Shown piece by piece: positions 54,991 to 64,000 of a stretch of DNA of 64,000 nucleotides. The translations under genes and the position numbers were made by a program. The stretch comes from Bacillota bacterium (GTDB lineage Bacteria > Bacillota > Clostridia > Acetivibrionales > DTU013). The notes beneath the pieces are model-generated. The model was not told where the DNA came from. It did no database searches and saw nothing but the letters and a program-made list of their open reading frames with translations. The first letter of the stretch is position 1. Each line of letters begins with the position of its first letter. The DNA lies in assembly GCA_023435925.1 (NCBI GenBank), contig JAEZLF010000135.1, positions 12,979-76,978 of the forward strand, read 5' to 3'.

Positions 54991-55614
54991 ATGGCTGTGT
55001 TGATAGCACCGACAAAATCCAATCTCATAAAAGCAAAATCTTCTCTGGCACTTTCCAAAAAGGGTTTTGAGTTGCTGGATAAAAAGCGAAATGTTCTGAT
55101 CAAGGAAATGATGAACATGGTCGACAAAGCAAAAGGTATCCAAACAGAAATTTATGCCATCATTGCACAGGCCTATCAGGCTCTGCAGGTGGCAAACCTC
55201 ACAATGGGAATCCGGGATGTTGATGATATCACGAATAGTATCCCAAATGATGAATCATTTGAAGTGCTGCTCAAAAGTGTTATGGGAGTTGACATACCCA
55301 TGGTGAAGTACAAAAGGCAGGAGATTTTACCCACATACGGATTCTTCAACACAAATACCTCTCTGGATCAGGCAAGGCATCAATTCCATGAGGTTCGTTA
55401 TAGAATTTATGAGTTGGCGGAAATAGAAAATTCTATATTTAAGCTTGCAAAAGAAATCGAGAAAACGAATAAAAGGACCAATGCGCTGCAGCATATACAG
55501 ATTCCCAAATATAAGGAGCAGGTGAAGTATATTCAAGATGTCCTTGAAGAAAAGGAAAGGGAAGATTTTTTCAGGCTTAAAAAGGTAAAGAAAAAGATCA
55601 GACATATCAAATGA
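54991..55614 (+). CDS. V/A-type ATPase subunit D (central shaft)
   Basis: A 207-residue, mostly coiled-coil protein. It starts APTKSNLIKAKSSLALSKKGFELLDKK, the hallmark N-terminus of subunit D, and ends in a basic helix. Starts 2 bp after subunit B. Last gene of the operon. Confidence 0.94.
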   Translation: MAVLIAPTKSNLIKAKSSLALSKKGFELLDKKRNVLIKEMMNMVDKAKGIQTEIYAIIAQAYQALQVANLTMGIRDVDDITNSIPNDESFEVLLKSVMGVDIPMVKYKRQEILPTYGFFNTNTSLDQARHQFHEVRYRIYELAEIENSIFKLAKEIEKTNKRTNALQHIQIPKYKEQVKYIQDVLEEKEREDFFRLKKVKKKIRHIK

Positions 55615-55674
55615 GAGATTCATGGGTTGTCTATGAACTGTCCATGTATTTGCTGTGCCAAACCTTTCTTTTGG

Positions 55675-55703
55675 TTGTATAATGGCAGGATACGGTATAT
55701 AAT
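55675..55703 (+). promoter_or_regulatory. Promoter of the glycosyltransferase gene
   Basis: TTGTAT (55675-55680) and TATAAT (55698-55703) with a 17-bp spacer, 56 bp upstream of the GTG start. It supports the short form of the protein. Confidence 0.7.
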
Positions 55704-55758
55704 AGGACTAGACTTGCGTACCAATCGTCATTATTTTATTTTTTGGGGGAATGTAATC

Positions 55759-56943
55759 GTGCTGTTATTCTATGTTTGTGTTGCGGTCAGCATATTTTTC
55801 TGCCTTTTTTGGTTGGCACAGCTAGTTTTCTTTAAGCTTCACCTAAGCTGGACAAACCGGATAATTCCTTCCGGGGAAGAAGATGAAAAGGTCGGTGTCA
55901 GCATCATTCACCCGATCAAGGATCTTGACTTCGAGCTGGATAAGAACCTGGAGGCATGGTTCAATCAGGATTACAGAGGCCCTGTGGAACATATATTCAG
56001 CTTCCAGACACCGGATGATCCCGCTATTCCCGTTGTTCAGTCCATGATGGAGAAATATCAGAAAATAGATTGTTCCCTTATCGTAAACCCTGTAATACAG
56101 GGACTTAACGGGAAAAGCTCCAATATGGTCAACGGTATGAAACAGGCTAAATATGATATCGTGATGTTTGGCGATAGTGATGTCAGAATCAAGAGAGATT
56201 TTATCATCAAGATGGTAAGGCCTCTTAAGGATGAGAATGTGGGCATAACTACATGCGGACAGATCAACATTGGAGGCAGAGATTTCTGGACCCGGTTCTT
56301 TACTTTTACCCAGAATAGTGAAACAGATTTTATATGGGCATTTTTGACAAAGTTGGGTATAGACGTTGGAGCTACCGGTGCGGCATTTGCCATGAGTAAG
56401 CAGCTGCTTAAGGAAATAGGCGGTTTGGAAGCCTTCGGCAGTTCGCTGCTGGAAGATCTTTTCCTTGGAAATACTCTTTATAAAATGGGATATAAGCTTG
56501 TGCTCGGACCATTTCTGGAGTGCCACGTGCAAAAGCTTGATAAGGAGAAATCCTTTAATTATGCAAGGCGTCTGGCATCCGGCATTAAGGCGCATATAGC
56601 GGTTGAGCTTCCATCCTTTATACTTATGATGTTCTGGTATTGGTTGATATTGATACTGGGCCTTATCTTTAGAAATGAGAATGTCATGATCCTTGGCATG
56701 ATTTGCATGTTTTTGCGCATCATACAGGGGCTGGCTATGAGGGTGCTGTCCGATAACAAGCTCATGCCGCTGGACATTATTACACCGTTGTTCTTTGATC
56801 TATTTGCCACCTTCTATCTGATGTTTTCCTTCAGCAACCCCTATGTCACTTGGAGAGGAATCAAATATGAGGTGAAAAAGGGTGGCTATATTGAAGAAAC
56901 GTTTGATGCCGACATACTGGAAGAAGAGCATGTAAAAGGCTGA
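55759..56943 (+). CDS. Glycosyltransferase family 2/21 (ceramide glucosyltransferase-like)
   Basis: A 394-residue membrane glycosyltransferase. An N-terminal helix (1-25) is followed by a GT-A domain with DSD (139-141) and LLEDLFLG (231-237; catalytic acidic pair), YARR (269-271, in the place of the Q/RxxRW motif), and three C-terminal helices. It resembles GT21/HpnI-like enzymes that sugar-modify lipids. GTG 55759 has GGGGGA 8 bp upstream and lies after the promoter; longer forms would start before it. Confidence 0.85.
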   Translation: MLLFYVCVAVSIFFCLFWLAQLVFFKLHLSWTNRIIPSGEEDEKVGVSIIHPIKDLDFELDKNLEAWFNQDYRGPVEHIFSFQTPDDPAIPVVQSMMEKYQKIDCSLIVNPVIQGLNGKSSNMVNGMKQAKYDIVMFGDSDVRIKRDFIIKMVRPLKDENVGITTCGQINIGGRDFWTRFFTFTQNSETDFIWAFLTKLGIDVGATGAAFAMSKQLLKEIGGLEAFGSSLLEDLFLGNTLYKMGYKLVLGPFLECHVQKLDKEKSFNYARRLASGIKAHIAVELPSFILMMFWYWLILILGLIFRNENVMILGMICMFLRIIQGLAMRVLSDNKLMPLDIITPLFFDLFATFYLMFSFSNPYVTWRGIKYEVKKGGYIEETFDADILEEEHVKG

Positions 56944-56948
56944 TGCAC

Positions 56949-57003
56949 CTCGTCTTCATTCGTCACCAAACTGTAGAGGGTATCGTCTTCGGCAGATACA
57001 GAT
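56949..57003 (-). repeat. Dispersed two-hairpin element, partial copy A3
   Basis: Read on the minus strand, about 45 bases align with the hairpin-1 half of A1 (shared GAAGACG, CCTCT-CAG and GAATGAAGACGA blocks). The second half is missing and the stem has decayed. Confidence 0.55.
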
Positions 57004-57022
57004 GAAATTCCATTGCAAAAGC

Positions 57023-57051
57023 AAAAAAAGGAGCTATAGCAGCTCCTTTTT
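57023..57051. terminator. Bidirectional terminator overlapping the acetyltransferase stop codon
   Basis: GGAGCT (57030-57035) pairs with AGCTCC (57041-57046), flanked by seven A on the left and TTTTTATAT on the right. It can stop both the glycosyltransferase (plus) and the acetyltransferase (minus). The stem contains the last codons of the latter. Confidence 0.8.
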
Positions 57052-58164
57052 ATATATCCTGTAGGTTTTGTATTTCGTTGCGCCTGTTCCCTCAATATCG
57101 GCTCTCATCCGCAGATTGGTTTCTCCGATGGTAGAGCCCTCTCCCCAGGTGTAACCCTTATTTATACCATTTTTAAAGGCGGTATGATAGATCGCAAAGG
57201 ATACTCCCTTGCTTCTGAATTCCGGTATCACAAACATGACAAACATGCGAGCGCTTTTAATCTTCCGCTTGTACCAAAGATATTTTAACGCACCCCATGG
57301 TGTAATCCTTCCGTTCAGGTGAATCAAAACCTGATTATAGTCTGGAAGGGAGATTGCAAAGCCAATGGCTTCGTCTCCGCAGCGGGCGATAGGAATCAAC
57401 GACGGGTCTGCCAGCGGAACAAGCCTTTTAGCCATCTCGCGCACCTCATCAAGGGTGGGCGGTACAAGATCGGGCCATTCTTCCGGCATCGCTTTATCCA
57501 TAACTTGCTTGAGTGCCTTTATTTCATTTTCCAGATCATTTAAATTCAATGTATCAACTCTAAAACCATAGCGCTTCTGAGCATACTCGATGACCTTTGA
57601 AGGATCCTTTTTAAACATGAGTTCCTTATCAAGATGATAGGCATAAACATCGTAGTATTTTGCAAAACCGTATTTTTCCATCAAATCAACATAATAGGCG
57701 GGATTGTATGAATTCATGAGAACGGGTGGTCTGTCGAAGCAATCCACAAGCAAGCCTTTATTTTCATCTCCGTCTGTACCGGTTACCGCAACAGGACCGC
57801 ATATGAAATCCGCACCGTTCTGCTTAGCCCAGCTAACAGCTGCGTCAAAGAGCAGATCGGCTGCCATTTGGTCATTGACACACTCAAACAATGAGAAAAA
57901 AGCCATGTTCATCTTCTTCTTCTCGTTTAGGTTTGTATCAATGCCGGAATAGATTCTCCCGACAGGTTCGCCGTCAGACAGTACCAAAAACATGTCGTGC
58001 TTTATTTTTTGTAGTACCGGGTTCTTAACGGGATCCAGTGATGCTTTCAAATCACTTAGCAGCGGAGGAACCCAGCATGGATCGCCTTTGTATATTTTCC
58101 AGGGCAATTTGAGAAATTGCTTTAATGCGGCTTTCGTATCCACTGATTTAATTTCAAGCGCCAT
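57034..58164 (-). CDS. GNAT-fold acyl/acetyltransferase, unknown substrate
   Basis: A 376-residue protein. The N-terminal part (PWKIYKGDPCWVPPLL, GEPVGRIYSG) and C-terminal part (VMFVIPEFRSKGVSFAIYH) follow the GNAT pattern, with an acetyl-CoA-loop-like FRSKGVS. Such double-length GNAT proteins are widespread and mostly uncharacterised. It has its own promoter (58213-58241) and a terminator built into its 3' end. Confidence 0.8.
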   Translation of the reverse strand: MALEIKSVDTKAALKQFLKLPWKIYKGDPCWVPPLLSDLKASLDPVKNPVLQKIKHDMFLVLSDGEPVGRIYSGIDTNLNEKKKMNMAFFSLFECVNDQMAADLLFDAAVSWAKQNGADFICGPVAVTGTDGDENKGLLVDCFDRPPVLMNSYNPAYYVDLMEKYGFAKYYDVYAYHLDKELMFKKDPSKVIEYAQKRYGFRVDTLNLNDLENEIKALKQVMDKAMPEEWPDLVPPTLDEVREMAKRLVPLADPSLIPIARCGDEAIGFAISLPDYNQVLIHLNGRITPWGALKYLWYKRKIKSARMFVMFVIPEFRSKGVSFAIYHTAFKNGINKGYTWGEGSTIGETNLRMRADIEGTGATKYKTYRIYKKELL

Positions 58165-58212
58165 TTACAGATCCTCCCATTATATACAATTCTACCTGTT
58201 ATCTACTTGTTA

Positions 58213-58241
58213 ATTGTAACACACCTATTCTTCAGAAGCAA
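58213..58241 (-). promoter_or_regulatory. Promoter of the GNAT gene
   Basis: On the minus strand, TTGCTT (58236-58241) and TACAAT (58213-58218) have a 17-bp spacer, 49 bp upstream of the ATG. Confidence 0.65.
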
Positions 58242-58288
58242 AAATGAAATTGGACTTTGCACTACGTATCTAAGCAAATGTGATATGA

Positions 58289-58317
58289 TTGACTATGGCA
58301 CAAAAAGCTGATATTGT
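58289..58317 (+). promoter_or_regulatory. Candidate promoter of the TrpR-like/secA operon
   Basis: TTGACT (58289-58294) and TATTGT (58312-58317) with a 17-bp spacer. The expected start of transcription is at the first bases of element B2. Confidence 0.5.
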
Positions 58318-58324
58318 AATTTAT

Positions 58325-58430
58325 AACAAGGCGAAAGTACGCAATGCTTACTTTCGCCTTGTTGAAACGCCGCTGATGAAATGAAATTTTTCTATAAACG
58401 AAAAATTTCATTTTGAACCGAGGCGTTATA
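58325..58430 (+). repeat. Dispersed structured element, copy B2
   Basis: Helix 1 is AACAAGGCGAAAGTA (58325-58339) with TACTTTCGCCTTGTT (58349-58363). Helix 2 is AACGCC (58366-58371) with GGCGTT (58422-58427). Helix 3 is AATGAAATTTTTC (58380-58392) with GAAAAATTTCATT (58400-58412) around loop TATAAAC. It is the compact form of copy B1, with paired changes in all three helices. It lies in the 5' leader of the gene at 58482. Confidence 0.85.
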
Positions 58431-58481
58431 GTACAATTTAATATTTTACAGTATTAAAGCGCGGTTGGGAGTGAACCTTTT

Positions 58482-58781
58482 ATGAATTCCAAGATACGGG
58501 ACGAATGGACGGACGGTTTATTTGAAGCGATTTTACTTTTAGAAACCGCAGAAGAATGTTATAATTTTTTCGAAGATATCTGCACGGTTTCTGAAATCAA
58601 AGCAATGGCCCAGAGACTGGAGGTAGCCAAAATGCTGAAAGAAGGCTATACTTATATGGATATCAGCGATAGAACGGGCGCCAGCACAGCTACCATCAGC
58701 AGAGTAAACAGAAGCCTCAATTATGGGGCTGACGGTTACAGGATCGTACTCGAAAGGCTTGGCGATAAGAAAGGAAGATAA
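58482..58781 (+). CDS. TrpR-like regulator, YerC/YecD family
   Basis: A 99-residue all-helical DNA-binding protein. CTVSEIKAMAQRLEVAKML and YTYMDISDRTGASTATISRVNRSL form the TrpR-type helix-turn-helix. The YerC/YecD family is widespread in Firmicutes but its target is not established. Length is normal. It has a 50-bp gap after element B2. Confidence 0.92.
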   Translation: MNSKIRDEWTDGLFEAILLLETAEECYNFFEDICTVSEIKAMAQRLEVAKMLKEGYTYMDISDRTGASTATISRVNRSLNYGADGYRIVLERLGDKKGR

Positions 58782-58787
58782 AAAAGG

Positions 58788-59243
58788 GTGTTCAGAAGTC
58801 TGTTTATTGGTCTTCTGATATTTTCGGCGCTTGCATCAAAGGGCGCCGATGTTCAGATTAAGCAAAATATTTCAAATATAACGCCGGAAATGTTGCTGGA
58901 GTTGTATAACGCCTTTGTTTTCAATACGGACCAACAGGCGGACAATGCAGGTGACGGCTCCGATGAAGCCTTTTTTTGGCATGCTTATATAGAGAAGGCA
59001 ACAAAACCGGCCGGGCAACACACTTTCGCAGAGCAGTCACGAAAACCAGCCAGACAGTATGTTTCTGCAGAAAAGAAAGGAAGACCGGCCGGACAGTATG
59101 TTCCTGTGATATGGACCGAAGCGGTAAATTGCGGTGCGGCATTTGATATACAATGCGCCAGAATTAGCGTGCGTATAAAACCTTTGCGTAAAAATGAAGT
59201 TTACCGGTGCGGTACAGATTTATCCCCTCCGGATTATCGTTAG
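58788..59243 (+). CDS. Putative exported repeat protein, unknown
   Basis: A 151-residue protein starting at GTG 58788 (AAGGAAG about 10 bp upstream). The first 20 residues (FRSLFIGLLIFSALASKGA) look like a signal peptide. Residues about 68-105 hold three degenerate 13-residue repeats around KPAGQHTFAEQSR, KPARQYVSAEKKG and RPAGQYVPV. Two cysteines lie near the C-terminus. No family is recognised. It is tightly placed between the TrpR-like gene and secA, so it should be co-transcribed. Confidence 0.55.
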   Translation: MFRSLFIGLLIFSALASKGADVQIKQNISNITPEMLLELYNAFVFNTDQQADNAGDGSDEAFFWHAYIEKATKPAGQHTFAEQSRKPARQYVSAEKKGRPAGQYVPVIWTEAVNCGAAFDIQCARISVRIKPLRKNEVYRCGTDLSPPDYR

Positions 59244-59282
59244 GATTTTCAGGTAAAATATTAAACATTAACGGAGGTATTT

Positions 59283-62030
59283 ATGATAAAGGGAATCATA
59301 GAAAAAATAATCGGTTCTTATAGTGATAGAGAGCTAAAAAGAATTACACCCATTGTGGAAGAAATCGAAGAATTTGAACCCAAAATAAAAGCATTGTCGG
59401 ATGAAGAGCTGAAAGCGAAGACTCCGGAGTTCAAAAAAAGGCTTGAAGAGGGAGAAACGCTGGATGATATTTTGCCGGAGGCTTTCGCGGTTGTAAGGGA
59501 AGCGGCGGTAAGGGTGCTTGGCATGAGGCACTTCCGTGTCCAATTAATCGGCGGTATTGTACTTCATCAAGGCAGGATTTCCGAGATGAAAACCGGTGAA
59601 GGTAAAACCCTCATGGCTACGCTGCCTGTATATCTCAACGCGCTGGAAGGCAAAGGTGTTCATATTGTTACCGTCAATGACTATCTGGCAAAGCGTGACA
59701 GCGAGTGGATGGGAAAAATCTACAACTTTCTGGGCCTCAGTGTCGGATTGATCATACATGATATGGACAATACAGAAAGAAGAAAGGCATACAACTGCGA
59801 TATCACTTATGGTACCAACAATGAATTCGGGTTTGATTATCTCAGAGACAACATGGTCATATATAAGCAGGACATGGTTCAGCGGGAGCTGAATTATGCC
59901 ATTGTCGATGAGGTTGACAGCATACTGATTGACGAGGCCAGGACTCCTCTCATTATATCCGGTGCCGGTGATAAGTCAACAGACATGTATAAAAGGGCGA
60001 ACTCCTTTGCATCCAGACTCAAAGTCAAGGTATATACCCAAACCGACGACAAACAGCAGGATGAAGAGGTAGACGCCGATTATATTGTCGATGAAAAAGC
60101 ACATACGGCTGCACTGACTGCAAGAGGTGTTACAAGAGCAGAGCAATTCTTTGGTATTGAAAATCTTGCTGACCCTGATAATATGACGATTTCCCACCAT
60201 ATCAACCAGGCTATCAAAGCACATGGCCTGATGAAAAATGACAGGGATTATGTGATAAAGGATGGCGAGATCATCATTGTTGATGAGTTTACCGGCCGTC
60301 TTATGTATGGAAGAAGGTACAGTGACGGACTGCATCAGGCAATAGAGGCCAAGGAGAACGTCAAGGTGGAAAGAGAGAGCAAGACCCTTGCCACCATCAC
60401 CTTCCAGAACTATTTCAGAATGTACAAAAAGCTCGCCGGTATGACCGGTACAGCGCAAACGGAGGAAGAAGAATTTCAGACCATTTATAAACTGGACGTT
60501 GTTGTAATACCTACCAACATGCCCATGATCAGGATGGATCATCCGGACTGTGTTTATAAAAATGAGGTTGGAAAATTTAATGCAGTTATCGATGAAATTG
60601 TGGAGTGTCATAAAAAAGGCCAACCTGTCCTGATAGGCACCATATCCATCGAGAAGTCCGAGCTTTTGAGCAGTATGCTGAAGAAGCGCGGTATTCAGCA
60701 TCAGGTATTGAATGCCAAATTCCATGAGAAGGAAGCGGAAATCATTGCACAGGCGGGTAAATTCGGGGCTGTGACAATTGCTACGAACATGGCCGGCCGT
60801 GGTACCGATATCGTTCTTGGCGGTAATGCCGAATACATGGCGAAGCAGGAGCTGCGCAAGCAAGGGTATCCTGAAGAGCTGATCAGCGAATCCACCAGCT
60901 ATTATGACACCGAGGATGAGGAAATTCTGAAGGCCAGGGATGCCTTCAAGCAGCTGCATGATGAATTCAAAAAGAAGATCAGCAGTGAGAGAGAAAAAGT
61001 GGTTACAGCAGGCGGTCTCCACATCATAGGTACCGAGCGCCATGAATCGAGGCGTATTGATAACCAGCTGAGAGGACGTTCAGGCCGCCAGGGTGATCCA
61101 GGCTCCTCACGGTTCTACATTTCTCTGGAAGATGACTTAATGAGGCTTTTTGGTTCCGAAAGGCTGACCAATGTTGTGAATGCACTGGGGCTGGAGGATG
61201 ATCAGCCCATCGAACACAAAATGCTCTCAAATGCAATAGAAAGTGCTCAGCGCAGAGTAGAAGGAAAGAACTTTGACATCAGAAAGCATGTTCTTCAGTA
61301 TGACGATGTCATGAACAAGCAAAGAGAAGTTATTTATTCACAGCGTAAACAGGTGCTTAACGGGGAAAACCTCAGGGATTCGTTCATGAAGATGCTGGAA
61401 GGCACCGTCGATCATATTGTTTCAGCTTATTGCAGTGAGACTCCTCACCCGGATTTCTGGGACTGGGAAGCGATTAAGGCACATGCCGAAAGTATCTTTC
61501 TACCAAAGGGCGCTCTGGATATACCGAAGAATGAGCTGGAGGATCTCACCAAGGAAGATCTGCGTGAAAAGCTGCTGGATATAGCGGTTAAGGCATATGA
61601 AGCCAAAGAGGCGGAGCATGGTCAGGAGCTGATGAGAGAACTGGAAAGAATCGTGCTTCTGCGTGTTGTCGATGAAAAATGGATGGACCACATCGATGCA
61701 ATGGATCAGCTGCGTTCTGGTGTAGGCATGAGAGCATACGGTCAGAGAGATCCTGTTATTGAGTATAAGTTTGAAGGCTTTGAAATGTTCGAAGAGATGA
61801 TCAAGAACATACAGCAGGATTCTGTAAAAATGATCCTCCATGTACGGATCGACCGCGACCATGGAGCTCCAAAGCGTGAAAGGGTAGCTGAGCCGACTGC
61901 TGCAAGCCATGGTGGGGATGAACCGAGAAAGCCGGTTGCAAGAAGCAGTGACAAGGTTGGTCGAAATGACCCATGCCCCTGCGGTAGTGGGAAAAAATAT
62001 AAGAAATGCCACGGTGCCGAACAGTCATGA
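59283..62030 (+). CDS. secA: Preprotein translocase ATPase SecA
   Basis: A 915-residue motor of the Sec export pathway. Walker A GEGKT (105-109), [15 protein letters not shown] (Walker B), the RGTDIVLGG helicase motif, [15 protein letters not shown] and the C-terminal zinc finger [14 protein letters not shown] are present. Complete and of normal length for a Firmicute with the zinc-binding tail. GGAGG stands at the ATG. The final TGA overlaps the folC ATG by 3 bp within an ATGA. Confidence 0.98.
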   Translation: MIKGIIEKIIGSYSDRELKRITPIVEEIEEFEPKIKALSDEELKAKTPEFKKRLEEGETLDDILPEAFAVVREAAVRVLGMRHFRVQLIGGIVLHQGRISEMKTGEGKTLMATLPVYLNALEGKGVHIVTVNDYLAKRDSEWMGKIYNFLGLSVGLIIHDMDNTERRKAYNCDITYGTNNEFGFDYLRDNMVIYKQDMVQRELNYAIVDEVDSILIDEARTPLIISGAGDKSTDMYKRANSFASRLKVKVYTQTDDKQQDEEVDADYIVDEKAHTAALTARGVTRAEQFFGIENLADPDNMTISHHINQAIKAHGLMKNDRDYVIKDGEIIIVDEFTGRLMYGRRYSDGLHQAIEAKENVKVERESKTLATITFQNYFRMYKKLAGMTGTAQTEEEEFQTIYKLDVVVIPTNMPMIRMDHPDCVYKNEVGKFNAVIDEIVECHKKGQPVLIGTISIEKSELLSSMLKKRGIQHQVLNAKFHEKEAEIIAQAGKFGAVTIATNMAGRGTDIVLGGNAEYMAKQELRKQGYPEELISESTSYYDTEDEEILKARDAFKQLHDEFKKKISSEREKVVTAGGLHIIGTERHESRRIDNQLRGRSGRQGDPGSSRFYISLEDDLMRLFGSERLTNVVNALGLEDDQPIEHKMLSNAIESAQRRVEGKNFDIRKHVLQYDDVMNKQREVIYSQRKQVLNGENLRDSFMKMLEGTVDHIVSAYCSETPHPDFWDWEAIKAHAESIFLPKGALDIPKNELEDLTKEDLREKLLDIAVKAYEAKEAEHGQELMRELERIVLLRVVDEKWMDHIDAMDQLRSGVGMRAYGQRDPVIEYKFEGFEMFEEMIKNIQQDSVKMILHVRIDRDHGAPKRERVAEPTAASHGGDEPRKPVARSSDKVGRNDPCPCGSGKKYKKCHGAEQS

Positions 62031-63307
62031 ACTACGATGAAGCAATAGACTATCTGGTTGGAACGCAAAGATTCGGAAGTATACTGGGCTTGCGCAGTAT
62101 AGAATCACTGCTGAAGCTGATGGGGAACCCTCAGAAAAAGCTAAAATTTATTCATATAGCAGGGACTAACGGGAAAGGTTCTACACTGGCTTTCATAAGT
62201 AATATTCTTATGAAAGCCGGGTACAGAACAGGTATTTATACATCACCGTTTATTCAGCGCTTTACTGAAAGAATACGGATTGGCAATGATGAAATAGGCA
62301 GGGATGAGCTGGCTGAAATTACAGCCTTTACAAAGAGCTGTGCGGATAAAATGCTGAGTATGGGGGAAAACCATCCTACTGAGTTTGAATTGTTGACAGC
62401 AATCGCGTTTGAATACTTTTACAGAAAAAGATGCGATATAGTTGTACTGGAAGTAGGCCTTGGCGGAAGACTTGATTCTACGAACATTATCGATACACCG
62501 GAGCTGGCCGTTATAACGACAATTAGCTATGACCATATGGACAGACTTGGAAAAACGCTGCAGGAGATCGCTTTTGAAAAAGCTGGAATCATAAAACCGG
62601 GTGGAGATGTTATTGTATACGGTCAAAACAAGGAGGCTGAGTCGGTCTTTGAAATGGCATGTGGGGAGAGAGGCGCACACCTGCATAAAGCCGATTTTTC
62701 CAGTCTTATACTCCGTGAATTCGGTATAGACGGTCAAATTTTCAGCTTTCGTGATTATGATCATCTAAAAATCAGTCTGCTTGGAAAGCATCAGATTTAC
62801 AATGCGGCATTAGCAGTAAGCGCAACGGAAATATTGAGGAGCAAAGGATATAAAATTACCGGGGAGGCTTTAAAAGACGGTTTGTTGAGTACCCACTGGC
62901 CGGGCAGACTTGAGGTGCTGTCCCGAAGTCCGGTCTTGATCGTCGATGGCGCTCATAATCCGGAAGGGGCGCAGGCACTTCGGGAAGCTTTGGATGATTA
63001 CTTTCCGGGAAAGGAAGTAACCTATATTATAGGTGTCCTGCGGGACAAAGATTACGAAAAAATGATGAAAATCGTATTGCCGGGGTGTAAAAGAGTATTT
63101 GCAGTTACTACCGATAATCCCAGAGCATTGCCGGCGGCTGAGTTATCGAAATACGCCGGGAGCTATTGTAAAAATGTACAAATTAGTGATACAATTGAAA
63201 GTGCTGTAAGTACAAGCATGAACTCAGCATCATCGGATGAAATTATTTGCGCTTTTGGATCACTGTATTATATCGGAACTATTAGGAAAATTTTCGGTCT
63301 AAGCTAA
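62027..63307 (+). CDS. folC: Bifunctional folylpolyglutamate/dihydrofolate synthase-type ligase
   Basis: A 426-residue Mur-ligase-fold enzyme that adds glutamate to folates (or to dihydropteroate). The P-loop GTNGKGST is at 46-53; [24 protein letters not shown] and [10 protein letters not shown] are present. ATG 62027 overlaps the secA stop (ATGA), showing translational coupling. Confidence 0.95.
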   Translation: MNYDEAIDYLVGTQRFGSILGLRSIESLLKLMGNPQKKLKFIHIAGTNGKGSTLAFISNILMKAGYRTGIYTSPFIQRFTERIRIGNDEIGRDELAEITAFTKSCADKMLSMGENHPTEFELLTAIAFEYFYRKRCDIVVLEVGLGGRLDSTNIIDTPELAVITTISYDHMDRLGKTLQEIAFEKAGIIKPGGDVIVYGQNKEAESVFEMACGERGAHLHKADFSSLILREFGIDGQIFSFRDYDHLKISLLGKHQIYNAALAVSATEILRSKGYKITGEALKDGLLSTHWPGRLEVLSRSPVLIVDGAHNPEGAQALREALDDYFPGKEVTYIIGVLRDKDYEKMMKIVLPGCKRVFAVTTDNPRALPAAELSKYAGSYCKNVQISDTIESAVSTSMNSASSDEIICAFGSLYYIGTIRKIFGLS

Positions 63308-63375
63308 TTGAACAAGTCATTTGGATACAGAGTGGAATGAGTAACAGATACCTGAATTGGGGGTGAGGTTATTTG

Positions 63376-64000
63376 ATGGATTTGAAGACAGAATTGCAAA
63401 ACTTCAAGGCAATCAATCTGGAGGAAATTACGAAGGGTGAGACACAAATACCCGACAACATACGAAACTCAGTATATCTTTACAATAAAGCCATCGAAAG
63501 CCTCAAAACAGGCAGTGAGGACATAGCTGTAATTGAATTGAAGAAAGCTGTGGCTATGAATCCCGAATTCTATGAGGCAATGAATTTACTCGGTATTTGT
63601 TACAACTATCTTGGAGAAAAAGAAAAGGCCGCTGAAGTGTTTGATAGAGTGATGAAGGGTGAATCAAACAGCATTATGGCCATGAACTATTTACAGCAGT
63701 TTGGACTGAATGAATCGGTACAGCTTCCGAAAAGCAGGAATGTGAAGAAGCCTGTTCAGCAGCCTCCTCAGCAGCAACCCGGTGAGCCGCTTAAAAGAAT
63801 CAGGACCAACAAATCGGAAGCAACAGTCCGGCCAGTTAAAAAACAGGGGCTTATTGAAATAATTAAGATAGGCGCGGGATTTGCGGCGGGAATATTGCTT
63901 GCAGTACTTATTTTCTCGATTCTTCCGGAGAAGGAAAATAGCATAGCAGAACCGCCGGAGGATCATACCAATCCGTCTGTCAGCATGGAATTAGACAAGT
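63376..64000 (+). CDS. TPR-repeat membrane protein, 3' end missing
   Basis: An open frame from ATG 63376 (GGGTGAGG upstream) to the right edge, 208 codons seen. TPR-like helices (about 33-105; YNKAIESLKTG, AMNPEFYEAMNLLGICYNYLGEKEKAAEVFDRV) are followed by a Pro/Gln linker (QQPPQQQP) and a single membrane helix (about 158-180; IGAGFAAGILLAVLIFSIL). The rest is probably extracellular. Function unknown; possibly envelope assembly. Confidence 0.85.
   Translation, partial: MDLKTELQNFKAINLEEITKGETQIPDNIRNSVYLYNKAIESLKTGSEDIAVIELKKAVAMNPEFYEAMNLLGICYNYLGEKEKAAEVFDRVMKGESNSIMAMNYLQQFGLNESVQLPKSRNVKKPVQQPPQQQPGEPLKRIRTNKSEATVRPVKKQGLIEIIKIGAGFAAGILLAVLIFSILPEKENSIAEPPEDHTNPSVSMELDK

Noticed and set aside
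55627..55758. Longer N-terminus for the glycosyltransferase
   Set aside because: It would start upstream of the promoter at 55675-55703 and lacks a ribosome site; GTG 55759 has both in the right place.

Overview
The window looks like a chromosome segment of a plant-polysaccharide-degrading clostridium (Bacillota, Clostridia). The grounds are AGGAGG-type ribosome binding sites, clostridial-style -35/-10 promoters, lipobox solute-binding proteins, YesM/YesN-type two-component regulators, a V/A-type ATPase operon and many glycoside hydrolases. The exact genus cannot be read from the sequence; an Acetivibrio/Ruminiclostridium-like organism is an inference.

Layout. 0-0.85 kb: 5' part of an FmdB-type zinc-ribbon gene (minus strand), then a gene-poor stretch with a 57-bp tandem array of palindromes and a structured, terminated leader-like RNA. 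0.84-3.5 kb: three-gene ABC-2 exporter. 3.5-3.8 kb: tRNA-Arg(TCT) and tRNA-Gly(TCC), minus strand, with promoter and terminator. 3.96-11.7 kb: sugar ABC permeases, a small lipoprotein, an Ig-like/solute-binding fusion protein, and a YesM/YesN sensor kinase-response regulator pair. 11.7-17.8 kb (minus): GH28 pectinase, GH105 unsaturated uronyl hydrolase, GH38 alpha-mannosidase. 18.4-33.7 kb (plus): a second sugar ABC importer, a TIM-barrel isomerase, a ThuA-like/Gfo-Idh fusion, a second GH38, GH31 and GH3. 33.8-42.2 kb: AraR-like regulator, DapA-family lyase, an unassigned glycoside hydrolase, DhaK, DhaL, a FucI/AraA-fold isomerase and an RpiB/LacAB-type isomerase. 42.3-46.6 kb: MsrAB fusion, LacI regulator and L-fucose isomerase. 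46.9-55.6 kb: V/A-ATPase operon. 55.7-64 kb: GT2/GT21 glycosyltransferase, acetyltransferase, TrpR-like regulator, a small repeat protein, secA, folC and the start of a TPR protein.

How the parts fit: the first 46 kb is a carbohydrate-utilisation island. Two ABC importers bring in oligosaccharides, the two-component system probably senses them, and the GH enzymes (mostly without signal peptides, so probably cytoplasmic) trim them. The released sugars enter isomerase/kinase pathways: L-fucose through FucI, and another sugar through the FucI-like/DhaKL/RpiB cassette, which is the best candidate here for an undescribed pathway. From 47 kb onward the genes are housekeeping: ion-pumping ATPase, protein export and folate.

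Non-coding structure is unusually rich. Two families of dispersed hairpin elements recur inside the window, one with compensatory base changes in three helices. There are also well-placed operator-like palindromes for the LacI regulator and possibly for the AraR-like regulator.
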